The position numbers and the translations under genes were made by a program. 64,000 bases of DNA from an uncultured Verrucomicrobiota bacterium (GTDB lineage: Bacteria; Verrucomicrobiota; Verrucomicrobiia; Limisphaerales; UBA9464), in contig CAIXUG010000083.1 in NCBI GenBank assembly GCA_903922605.1, forward strand, positions 20,496 through 84,495, written 5' to 3'. The notes below the pieces were generated by a model. That model did not search any database, was not told the DNA's origin, and saw only the letters and a program-made list of their open reading frames with translations. This document shows positions 50,501 through 59,683 of the stretch, in pieces (the stretch's first letter is position 1; every line of letters starts with the position of its first letter).

Positions 50501-52187
50501 CGCCTGGGAATGGCGGCAACTTCATGACGAATTGGAGCGCCGCGCCGGGGTTTCGATCAACCAGCTGCAACAGCAGGTCGAGCGTCTCGGTCACCAGCTC
50601 TTGGAAGTTACCGCCCAGCTCGCCGAGAAACGGACCTGGCTGAACCAGATCCGCCAGACCACCCCGGCGAAGAAGCAGGCGCTGGGTGCCTACGTGGCCA
50701 TGCGGAACAAGCTCACCAAGGGCGGCAAGGGCGTGCGCGACGCGGAACTGCGCGAGGCGGCGCGGCGTGAAATGGCGAATGCCAAGGACGCCGTCCCGGT
50801 CTGGATCATGCCGCTGGCGGAGGTGGCCGACACCTTTGACCCGCGGACCGCCCGGTTCGATGTCGTGATCATCGATGAGGCGAGCCAGTGTGATCCGACT
50901 TCACTGTTCGCGCTATACCTCGGCCGTCAGGCGGTCATCGTCGGCGACGACGAGCAGGTCACTCCCGTGACGGTCGGGGTTGAGGCGGAGGAAATGAGCA
51001 AGCTCATCCGCATCTTCCTGCAAGGCGTGCCCTATAAGGAACTCTACGATGGGGAAACTTCCGTGTACGAGCTGGCGCAGATCGCCTTCGGCGGGGTGAT
51101 CCGCTTGACGGAACATTTCCGGTGTGCCCCTAACATCATCGCTTTCAGCAATGACCTCTCCTACAAGGGTGAAATCCGGCCGTTGCGGGAGGCTTCGTCG
51201 GTGCCGCTCAGTCCGCATGTGGTCTGCCACCGGTGCCCGGATGGCCGGGATCGCAGCGACAATGTGAATGAGGCCGAGGCGGAAACGGTCGCCGCGCTGA
51301 TCTGCGCCGCCATCGGGGAGCCGGAGTATGCGGCAAGTCAGGGGCGCGAGGCGGCGACTTTTGGCGTCGTCTCGCTGGTGGGGGACAAGCAGGCGCTGCG
51401 GATCGACTCGATCCTGCGGCAGAGGCTTGATCCGGTGGAGTATCGCCGTCGGCAGATCCTCTGCGGCGATCCGGCGCAGTTCCAGGGCGACGAGCGCGAT
51501 GTGATGTTCCTGTCCGTTGTGGATTCCCCGCCGACAGAACCGCCGCTTTCCCTGCGGCAGGAGGGCCCGAAGAAGGTCTTCAAGAAGCGCTTCAACGTCG
51601 CGGCGAGCCGGGCGCGCAACCAGATGTGGATTGTCCATAGCCTGAATCACGAGACCGATCTGCAAGTGGGCGATTACCGTCGTCGGCTGATCGAGCACGC
51701 GCTCGATCCCCAGGCGTGGGAACGGGAGCTGCAGAGCCGGTTGGCGCGAACGGATCCGCGTTCGAAGGAGTTTCAGGGGGTCGTCCTGCGCCGACTGCTC
51801 GAGCGGCACTACCACGTGACACCCGAGTTTTCGGCCGGCGCCTATTCGATTGACCTGGTGGTGACCGGAAACGGACGACGCCTGGCCATCGAGTGCGACG
51901 GCGAGCAGTTTCATGGGCCGGAGAAGCTGCAGGAAGATCTCGAACGCCAGGCCATTCTGGAACGGCTCGGCTGGACGTTCGTGCGGATTCGCGGAAGCCT
52001 TTTCTTCCGGGACGAAGACCGCGCGTTGCAGCCGGTATTCCGTCGCCTGCAGGAATTGAACATCACTCCGGAACTCGTGCCGGGTGCCGGACCGACGGCG
52101 CCCCTGTCAAACGAAGTCGTGGAACGGGTCATCCGGCGCGCTGAGGAGCTGCGCCGTTCCTGGCATCCAGAATCGGAGACGGAGTGA
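47586..52187 (+). CDS. SF1 (DNA2/UPF1-like) helicase fused to a C-terminal endonuclease domain
   Basis: The 1533-residue protein has a ~390-residue N-terminal region of unknown fold. A split SF1 helicase follows: Walker A [20 protein letters not shown] (about residue 405), then roughly 690 residues rich in helices, then Walker B [16 protein letters not shown] (about 1095). Further helicase motifs are [36 protein letters not shown] and [16 protein letters not shown]. The last ~130 residues are a Vsr/DUF559-like PD-(D/E)xK nuclease: [20 protein letters not shown], then EQFHG and [17 protein letters not shown]. Such fusions occur among nucleic-acid defence and repair proteins. No partner defence genes flank it, so a solo immunity or repair enzyme is inferred only. 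Confidence 0.82.
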   Translation: [1533 protein letters not shown]

Positions 52188-52255
52188 CACGGCCGGACCC
52201 GCTTGGGCCGGGCCTATTACCCGAATCTGTCGCTGCCGACTTGGTTGGGTTCGCC

Positions 52256-55200
52256 TCAGGGAACGGCTCTCAGCCGGATAAACTGGTTGCCGGCCGCAGC
52301 CATGGGCACGTCCAGGGACAGGCGCGTCCCGTCACCGGCGACCGGCGGCACCACCTGCGTCCAGGTATTCGAATCCAGGCTGGCAGCCGATTCCACGACA
52401 TAAGTGGTGCCGATGACGCTGCTCCATTCCAGATGCAGGGTTCCGGACACCGCGACGCTCCCATCGAGGCGCAGGCTGGCCACGTTGGCGGTGCCGGGCG
52501 TGGGCTGCGTTTGGAAGAGCAGCGTGGGCCCGCCATCCGGCGAGCGTCCCTCGCTGACGTCGGGCGTCTGCGGGCCAAAGGTGACGGTGTCCACCGGCGT
52601 TCCATCCGGGGCGAACAGGCCGATGGCCTCGCCTTTGGCGGACAGCTGGAAATTGACGTGCAGGTCCGGCACGTCAGGCGCATTCAAGGCGGGCAGGTTG
52701 TCCGCCCAGACGAGCAGCCGGCCGCCCGGCGCGATCCCGTATCCCTTCGGGATTTTGAACTGATCCGGCTGGGTAAGGGTGTCGGTGAGGTAATATCCGG
52801 AAAGGTCCGCGCGGGTGGGGCCCGCGTTGTAGAGCTCGAACCAGTCGCTGAAGCGGTTGCCACCGCCGGTGTGGTCCGCCACGAAAGTGGCGTTGTCGGC
52901 CATCCATTCATTGATGAACACCAGGGGGAGGCTGGAGACGGCTCCGGTGTAGCGCACGGCGCCGGCGGCGCCCAGGCCCGGAATCACCGCGTCCTGCGCG
53001 TCCAGAGCCGTGAAGGCGAGGGTGTTGGTCGCCTGGAGCAGCGGCACGCTGGCGGACCAGTTCGTCACTGAAGTCCACGTCACCGGAACCACCACCCCGT
53101 TCACCAGGATCGACTTCACGCCGATCGGCGCACTGCCCGTGACCGTCAGCGGGCTGGTGGCCGTGGTCGCCGGCAGGGCGGGGGCGATGGCAAAGGGGAC
53201 GGCCAGCTGGTCGAGCTGGGCCTGGAGCGCCACGCGCCGGTCGTTGAACCACGTCTTCACCGCGTCCGGCGCGGTCAGCGTGGACCCGTCACAATAGCGG
53301 ATGCCATTCGCGACATAGGAGGCATATCGGGCCGCCAGCTGGGGCTCGTACTGGTCCGCCCGCAGTGGTCCGGCGACCGCCCGCTGGATGGCGCGGAAAT
53401 ACGCGCGCCGGAACGGCGGATGGTTGTACATCCGGGTCACCGTCGGATCACTGGCCACGAAGAGCGGCCCCGTCTTGGCGGTGTAGGTTGAATTGAAGTT
53501 GGGGGCCGCGAGCATGAGCCAGTCGAGGTCGAACATGTAGATCTGCCATTTTCCCAGCTTGGGCTTGTAGGCGTACATGTTCTTGCCGATGACGTGGCCC
53601 CAGCTGTCGAAGTTGTTGATGATGTGTTCGGCGGCAAAGATGCCCATCCACTCCTCCACATCCACGAGCGCTTCCGTCTGTTGCGTGTACGGCTCGGGCC
53701 CGGCCGCGTTCACCGCATCCACCAGATTGAAGATGTTCGTGTAATTGTTGGGGTCCGAACCGGCGCGCTTGTTCCAGTTCCAGCGATAGCGCGCCAACTT
53801 CTTTGCGCCGCCGGTGGTGGTGAACACCTGCAGGGTTGGCTCCGGATCGGCGACGAGCGAGCCCCCGTCGTCGAACTCAAACCCCCGGTCCACCTTGAAG
53901 AAGTCGCCGTTCGGGTCGGAGGGCATCCACGCCTTCAGGAATTCCGAGGCGGGCTGGTTGACCGCCTCAAAGATGGTTTGGCGCTGATCATCGGTCACTC
54001 CGTTGAGGTGCAGGCGGACCGCATAGCGGTAGCAGGTTGGCAGGGCCATCTTGCCCGCCATCCAGTAGGCCATCTGCTCCTGCAGCGCCGTCGTTTCATT
54101 CCCGTGCCCACCGGGCCAGTCGAGCACCATGTCGGCGTTGCCCAGGAGGAGATCGTCATCCGGAAAGGTGATGCTGTAGCCGCAACGGCCGCAGTTGGGG
54201 CCGCAATACCCCGGTGCAATGTAGGGACTGCCGGCGTAGAGGACCTTGGTGTTGTGAATGACCCGCTGGTTGCCGAGGACAAAAGTGCAGTCGAGCGGCG
54301 TGTTGTTCAGTTTGCTGCGGGAGTTCCAGGCGTTGAAATTGGCCTGCGTGACCCACACCCGGTAGAGGGGGACATTGCCTGCGGGCTGCTGCTCGCCAAA
54401 GCGGATCAGCGCCTCACCGGTCGAATCGGCCGACGGATAGCGCGTGATCGCGTTCCCCGTGGCGGCCGCGCTGTCCTGGGCCGTCACCGTGTAGGCCACC
54501 AGCGTGCCGGCCGGTTGGGCGGGGATGGTGCCGGTGTAAATCCCGTCTCCGGCCACGGCGTCTCCGCCGGTGCCATCATCGGTCATGGTCACCGATTTCA
54601 CCGTGGTGGCCGGATCGAGCCGGTAATTCAATCGTACCTGCGGGTTGACCGCGAGGGAACTGATCCGCGCCGTCACGCGGACTGGTTGCTGGTCCGCCGG
54701 CAACACCGGCGCATGGGTGACCTCGCGGATTCCCGGCGGCGCGGCCGCCTGGAAGCGGCTGTTCTGTGAACCGGGCGTGCCGGCCGAGACGGGCAGATTC
54801 ATGGCCCCGGGGGCTTCCATCCAGTTCCCGCGGATGCGCAGCAGGAGCGTGGGTGAACCCCGGAGCCAGCGTGCCTGTGCCTTGATGGTCACGACCGTTC
54901 CCTGACGGACGGCCGAGGTCAGCGGGCTGCGGACGCGGTTGACCTGGTTATCGCCGCGCTCCACCGCCCGCAGGTGGAGCGCCTGGTTGCTCTGAAATCC
55001 GCCGGTCGTTTCGAGCGAGCTCGTGACCATCGTTCCCTCGGCCGTCCACCCGTTCAGGCCGCTCTCGAAGGTTCCGTTGGCGATCAGGTTGACCCCCTTG
55101 TCATCGCGGACCTCGATGTTGTCGATCAGCGCCTCGCCCACGCCCTGAAGGAGAATTTGGAGCGAATCACCGGTCGTGCTCCCGTTGTCGATGGTTCCCG

Positions 55201-58200
55201 TGGCGGAGATCGGGGTCCAGGCCGCCTTGGCGGTCTCGTCACTGTCCGCCCAGCTCGAGGCGAACTCCGGATCGGCGTCCGGGTGGACCAGTTCCAGGCT
55301 GCTCCCGCCGCCAGCGGTCCATTTTCCCCACCGTCCGCCGGTGGCGTACGTCGCCTCGGCGACCACGACCGGGATCTGGTTCGTCGTCGCCGGGCTTCCT
55401 GCTGTGGCGGGTTGGGTAAATTGTTCCGGGCGCGCCAGCGCAAGGCGCTCGCCGCCGTGTACGAGGCTGCCAGAGAAATCGCCGACCACCGCCGTCGCAC
55501 CCAGCTCCGGATGGCTCGCCCGCAGACGGGCCGAATTCCGGCTCACCGCCACATATCCGTGGGCCGGCAGGATCGTGGGTGAGGGGAATATGAACTGGAT
55601 GCCGGCGGTGAACTGCCAGCCGCCCAGGTCAACCGGGGCGGCCGTCCGGTTGTACAGCTCGACGAACTGGTCGTCATTGTTGCCCGTGACGGGATCGGCG
55701 AGGATTTCGTTGATCACCACGTCGCCGAGCTGGCGGGGGGCATTGACCGAACCCGGCGTCGGCGTGGTGAGGGTTCGCCACAGCGCCGAACCATCCGGAC
55801 ACCGCCCAAAGGCCGTCTGGTCCGCCTGCGCCTCGTAGCGGATCGCATCCAGCACGCGCGTCTGGGCCGGATTGCGCAGGTAGATCGTGCCACCGGTGGC
55901 GCTCAGGGCGAATCCCAGCTGTGTCTGGTCCAGCGCCAGATGCCCGTTGGCAGGAATGGTCGTTCCGGCGGGCAGGATGTAGCCATCGGTGTCGGGCCGG
56001 TCGCTCAGCACGCAGCCCGAGGCGTCGATCGTGGTGGTGGTGGCGTTGTACAGCTCCATGAAATCGCCCGGTCCGGCTTCCGAATGCGCCACAAACTCGT
56101 TAATCACCAGTCCGCGCATTGGTTCCGCGCCAACTCCATCCAATGCACCCGGTGATCCGCCCACCCGATCGCTCATGGCCCATGCTCGGGGATTCGCTTC
56201 GCCCAAAGAGGGGCGCACCAGAACGAGCGAATGACCGCCACCGTCGGGCGCGGCCGGCCAGGGTGGCTGGCTGTCGTACACGACCTCGAGGAACACGGCC
56301 CCGACGGGATTCCGCAGCTGAACCTTGCCGGAGGAATTCGAAAGGTTTCCGGTGTACGGGCCAAATACATTGGTGGCTCCCTGGATTCGGGAAAGGTCGG
56401 CCGGATTCCGGGCCACGGCGAGATAGGCACCCGGTCCCAAAAACGTCCCGGGCGGGAACGTGTAATGGATGTCGCCATCGATCCGGTAACCCCCCAAATC
56501 CTCCGGTATGCCCTGGGTGTTGAACAGTTCCACAAACTCCAGCTGGCTTTTCCCGTCTGCGCCGGGAAATCCGGGGTGGTTGCCCGGATGATACATGATC
56601 TCGGAGATGACCAGGCCCGTCTTGCGGCTGCTCTGTCCCATCGGTTCCAAGGTCGGAACACCGGTCTCCAAGGCGGGCTGGGACACGTCACCCAATTCCC
56701 GGAACGAGGCGAACGCGGTCGCTGAAGGATTGTGCGACGCCACGGCCATGCCGAAGGACACCTCGGCCGACATGGCGATGACCGCCTGGCCCAGGACCGT
56801 CCAGGTCCGGCCATCCCGCGAGGCGTAGCCCGTGAAGGTGTTTCCCACGCGCTGCAGGCGCAGCCAGGTGTCGGGGTAATTGACCGGATACGTGCCGGAC
56901 TGGGTGATCCCGGCCCCATCCGTGACGCGCGACTTGAACAGCGCGCCCGAGATGGACGGCGTGGCCAGCACGAACGCCATCTTGGAGTTCGCGTTCAGGG
57001 AATCACGGGCCATCAGGCCGGCCTCGGTCCAGGCGTCGGACCCCACCAGTTGGGCCACCCGCACTCGCACGTCGAAGTTCCCTGACTTTGGCTGATAGCC
57101 GAACTGGAACTGGTCCGCCGTGCCCAGCGCACCGGTGCCATCGCCCTGCAGGTCGTAGCCGCCGGCGACGGGGGTGATCAATCCGTCTGGCGTGGGCGAA
57201 CCTACATCACCCGACGCATAGATCGTGGCCTGGAACTCGACCGCCGTCCCCGACGCCACCGGTACCGTTCCCGTGCAGGCATCCGACAGGTTGCTGACCT
57301 TGAGCGAATAGGTGGCCCCCTCGGTCTGGGGTGCCGTGGTCAGCAGCACTTCCAGCCCATCGGGAGAAACCTGGGCCGACTGGACCGCCAGCGGCTGGGC
57401 ACCCTGAAGGATCTGGTAATTCGCGGGATTCGCGGCCGAGACCGCCGAGACCGGCTTGGTGAAGACGAGTTGGACCCCTGCCAACCCGCCGGCGCTCTCC
57501 ACGACCGCCAGGGCCGGTGGGACCGGGTCCACCGTCACGTGAAGGGTCGCCGCCCGGCTGGTGACCTCGTTGGTGGCCCCGGCCACGACATTGCGAATGC
57601 GAACCTGGAACGTCGCGCCGTCATCGGACAACGAGGCGGAGGAAATGGTCACCGCCGGGTTCGTCGCGGCGGGAATCGGGTTGGTCCCGCGAAACCACTG
57701 GAACTGGTGCGGCGGAGTCCCGTCATAGCCCACTTTGAACGTCGCCGGGGTGCAGGCCGTCACCGCCAAGTCTGCGGGCTGATTCGTGATGATCACCGGA
57801 CCTGCGTGGAAAACCGGGACGGCGGCCGGCGTGACCGTGATTTGCGGCAGCCCGGCGGCCTTGATCAGCACGTAATCAACGTCGAATTCGGCGGTGCCGG
57901 CCGAGCTCCCGGCGGCGATTCCGGCCAGGCCGGTCAGGATCGACCGGCCACCGTAGTTCCAGGTCTGCCAGGTGGTGGGCTCGGCCGTAGTGCCGTCGGC
58001 CGGCCAGATCTTGGCGAACATGTCCGCCGTTACGCCCCCGATCGTCGCGCCCGGGTCCTGGCGCAGCCGCACCCAGTACCAGGTGTTGAGCTGCCACGAA
58101 AATCCGTAGCCCGGACCCCAGGCCCGGAAATCGTCCAGAAAGGACAGGTGCTTCCCGGTCTGACCCTCCATGGCTCCATCACGGAAATGGAAGTTGATGC

Positions 58201-58591
58201 CCACGCCCAACGTCGGGTCCACCGCCACGGCCACGCCACCGCGGGCGGCATCGCCCGTGCCGAACTGCAGGACACGCATCCGGACCAGCACCTCCTGTAC
58301 CTGGGGGTCGTACGTGGCGCCGGAGTAAACGAGGTGGTTGGGGTCACCATTGGCAGTGGCCACATGCAGCACCCCGTCGCCCACCGTGAAAACATCATCC
58401 GCGCTGCCGGCCCGGATCCAGCCGCTGGCGAGCGTGGTCCCGTTGAAATCGTCCTGAAATCCGTTCACCACCGTCCCTACCTCGACCGGGCCAACCACTT
58501 GCGCCTGAATGTTCCGGAGCCACGGTTGGAGGAAACCCAGAGTGAGCAGGAGGCCGACACCAAGGCGGCGGACATAAGCACAGGATCGCAT
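52256..58591 (-). CDS. Giant secreted CotH-kinase / lamin-tail-domain protein
   Basis: The 2111-residue product starts at the ATG at 58589-58591 (MRSCAYVRRLGVGLLLTLGF, signal peptide). Order of parts: a concanavalin-like domain (about 45-260), an Ig-like region (FKVGYDGTPPHQFQWFRGTN), a second glucanase-like domain, and three lamin-tail domains (GLVISEIMYHPGN near 660, GLVINEFVAHSEAG near 825, DVVINEILADPVTG near 958). A CotH-like kinase region follows (about 1400-1730, with LYRVWVTQANFNAWNSR and QIYMFDLDWLMLA), then a fourth lamin-tail domain (INEWMADNATFV). The C-terminus (QFIRLRAVP) shows no sorting tail. CotH proteins phosphorylate secreted proteins in spores. The role here is probably extracellular or surface. 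Confidence 0.82.
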   Translation of the reverse strand: MRSCAYVRRLGVGLLLTLGFLQPWLRNIQAQVVGPVEVGTVVNGFQDDFNGTTLASGWIRAGSADDVFTVGDGVLHVATANGDPNHLVYSGATYDPQVQEVLVRMRVLQFGTGDAARGGVAVAVDPTLGVGINFHFRDGAMEGQTGKHLSFLDDFRAWGPGYGFSWQLNTWYWVRLRQDPGATIGGVTADMFAKIWPADGTTAEPTTWQTWNYGGRSILTGLAGIAAGSSAGTAEFDVDYVLIKAAGLPQITVTPAAVPVFHAGPVIITNQPADLAVTACTPATFKVGYDGTPPHQFQWFRGTNPIPAATNPAVTISSASLSDDGATFQVRIRNVVAGATNEVTSRAATLHVTVDPVPPALAVVESAGGLAGVQLVFTKPVSAVSAANPANYQILQGAQPLAVQSAQVSPDGLEVLLTTAPQTEGATYSLKVSNLSDACTGTVPVASGTAVEFQATIYASGDVGSPTPDGLITPVAGGYDLQGDGTGALGTADQFQFGYQPKSGNFDVRVRVAQLVGSDAWTEAGLMARDSLNANSKMAFVLATPSISGALFKSRVTDGAGITQSGTYPVNYPDTWLRLQRVGNTFTGYASRDGRTWTVLGQAVIAMSAEVSFGMAVASHNPSATAFASFRELGDVSQPALETGVPTLEPMGQSSRKTGLVISEIMYHPGNHPGFPGADGKSQLEFVELFNTQGIPEDLGGYRIDGDIHYTFPPGTFLGPGAYLAVARNPADLSRIQGATNVFGPYTGNLSNSSGKVQLRNPVGAVFLEVVYDSQPPWPAAPDGGGHSLVLVRPSLGEANPRAWAMSDRVGGSPGALDGVGAEPMRGLVINEFVAHSEAGPGDFMELYNATTTTIDASGCVLSDRPDTDGYILPAGTTIPANGHLALDQTQLGFALSATGGTIYLRNPAQTRVLDAIRYEAQADQTAFGRCPDGSALWRTLTTPTPGSVNAPRQLGDVVINEILADPVTGNNDDQFVELYNRTAAPVDLGGWQFTAGIQFIFPSPTILPAHGYVAVSRNSARLRASHPELGATAVVGDFSGSLVHGGERLALARPEQFTQPATAGSPATTNQIPVVVAEATYATGGRWGKWTAGGGSSLELVHPDADPEFASSWADSDETAKAAWTPISATGTIDNGSTTGDSLQILLQGVGEALIDNIEVRDDKGVNLIANGTFESGLNGWTAEGTMVTSSLETTGGFQSNQALHLRAVERGDNQVNRVRSPLTSAVRQGTVVTIKAQARWLRGSPTLLLRIRGNWMEAPGAMNLPVSAGTPGSQNSRFQAAAPPGIREVTHAPVLPADQQPVRVTARISSLAVNPQVRLNYRLDPATTVKSVTMTDDGTGGDAVAGDGIYTGTIPAQPAGTLVAYTVTAQDSAAATGNAITRYPSADSTGEALIRFGEQQPAGNVPLYRVWVTQANFNAWNSRSKLNNTPLDCTFVLGNQRVIHNTKVLYAGSPYIAPGYCGPNCGRCGYSITFPDDDLLLGNADMVLDWPGGHGNETTALQEQMAYWMAGKMALPTCYRYAVRLHLNGVTDDQRQTIFEAVNQPASEFLKAWMPSDPNGDFFKVDRGFEFDDGGSLVADPEPTLQVFTTTGGAKKLARYRWNWNKRAGSDPNNYTNIFNLVDAVNAAGPEPYTQQTEALVDVEEWMGIFAAEHIINNFDSWGHVIGKNMYAYKPKLGKWQIYMFDLDWLMLAAPNFNSTYTAKTGPLFVASDPTVTRMYNHPPFRRAYFRAIQRAVAGPLRADQYEPQLAARYASYVANGIRYCDGSTLTAPDAVKTWFNDRRVALQAQLDQLAVPFAIAPALPATTATSPLTVTGSAPIGVKSILVNGVVVPVTWTSVTNWSASVPLLQATNTLAFTALDAQDAVIPGLGAAGAVRYTGAVSSLPLVFINEWMADNATFVADHTGGGNRFSDWFELYNAGPTRADLSGYYLTDTLTQPDQFKIPKGYGIAPGGRLLVWADNLPALNAPDVPDLHVNFQLSAKGEAIGLFAPDGTPVDTVTFGPQTPDVSEGRSPDGGPTLLFQTQPTPGTANVASLRLDGSVAVSGTLHLEWSSVIGTTYVVESAASLDSNTWTQVVPPVAGDGTRLSLDVPMAAAGNQFIRLRAVP

Positions 58592-58939
58592 GATGACAGG
58601 GTTTTGAGAAAAGACAGGGCGCAGGTGAGTCGACAAAGGATCAACGGTGAACTTCACGAAAACGTAGCAAACCAAGGACCAAGTTTCCACGCCGGAATCC
58701 TTGAAACCGCGATCACCGAGCGTGTCCGCAGCGTTAATCCTTCCAATTGGCGGTGGGCGAGGGCAGGGCGGTGGGCGAACTGGATGCTCTGGAAGCTTCG
58801 GGCCGGGCCGGATAGCCTGTGGCCCAACGGTTTCGTGGGAAGCTAGCCCCAACCGGTGCCGGGACGAAGGTTTGAACCGGGTCGCGGGCACGCAAACGAC
58901 AACCAACGAGCTTCAGTGAGGCACGAAGCCCGCCCACGA
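58592..58939. other. Upstream region of the CotH protein and end region of the anti-sigma gene
   Basis: About 350 bp without a supported gene. It presumably holds the promoter of the CotH gene. I see a short direct repeat of ggcggtgggcga around 58751-58780 and no other structure. Confidence 0.4.
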
Positions 58940-59683
58940 TCACTTTTCCAGCAGTCCGGCCAGTTCTCCCAGCTCAGTCGGGTTCAGGTCGGACACGAGG
59001 CAATAGTGCATGCCTTTGGCGGTGAAACGGATGATGGAGAAGCCGCGACGGGCCTCCGTTTCGTGTTTCATCGGGCCGGTCGTGGGCCAGACGAAGACAT
59101 TGATCAGGTGTTTGTTGCGCCGATACACCAATCCGGCCACCGCGTGGCCATCCAGATAATCCAATCGGCCGCCGATGAGCGGGAAGTTTTGCGCGGCGAA
59201 GTCCTGGACGTCCGGTGCGAAGTCCAGTTTGCCATCGAACCACGGCTTGACGGTGTGCCGGTCACTGGACGCCACATCCATGAGGTGTTCGGCCTGGAGA
59301 GAACGGACATGGCTGGCCACCACTTCGTTCAATTGGGTGTCCCGCTCAGAAATGCCGGTGGGCCGCAAACTGACCACCGCCAGCGCCGTTGCCGCCAGCC
59401 CAAGCGCCAGCCACTTCCAGAGCCACTGAAGTTGAACTGCAGGCCGAGTGGCTTCCGGTTCCAGATCACGCATGAATTGCCGCACGTCGGTCCGCAGCGA
59501 AGCGGGGGCCTGGTAGTTGAGGTCGGCACCCCGCAAGGCCGTCCGCAGGGATTGCAGCGACGCGTTTTCGGCCGCACAGGCGGTGCAGGTTTTCAGGTGG
59601 CGACCGACTTCAAGACTGTTGGCCGCGTCGAGTTCGCCGTCGATGTGGGCGTGGAGCAGCAGGCGGGCTTCGGTGCAGTTCAT
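58940..59683 (-). CDS. Anti-sigma factor with zinc-finger domain
   Basis: The 247-residue single-pass membrane protein has an N-terminal ZAS-type zinc-binding motif, VGRHLKTCTACAAE (H-x3-C-x2-C). A membrane helix (WLALGLAATALAVVSL, about residues 92-107) and a ~135-residue periplasmic domain (VKPWFDGKLDFAPDVQDFAA, GHAVAGLVYRRNKHLINVFV) follow. It should bind and hold the ECF sigma factor encoded directly upstream; the two genes overlap by 4 bp. The periplasmic half is the kind seen in anti-sigma factors that sense envelope or redox conditions. Confidence 0.9.
   Translation of the reverse strand: MNCTEARLLLHAHIDGELDAANSLEVGRHLKTCTACAAENASLQSLRTALRGADLNYQAPASLRTDVRQFMRDLEPEATRPAVQLQWLWKWLALGLAATALAVVSLRPTGISERDTQLNEVVASHVRSLQAEHLMDVASSDRHTVKPWFDGKLDFAPDVQDFAAQNFPLIGGRLDYLDGHAVAGLVYRRNKHLINVFVWPTTGPMKHETEARRGFSIIRFTAKGMHYCLVSDLNPTELGELAGLLEK

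Noticed and set aside
47586..52187. Reading this region as a multi-gene defence island
   Set aside because: Only one gene with defence-like domains is present; neighbours are a sensor kinase and a CotH protein, and there is no integrase, methylase or typical defence partner.
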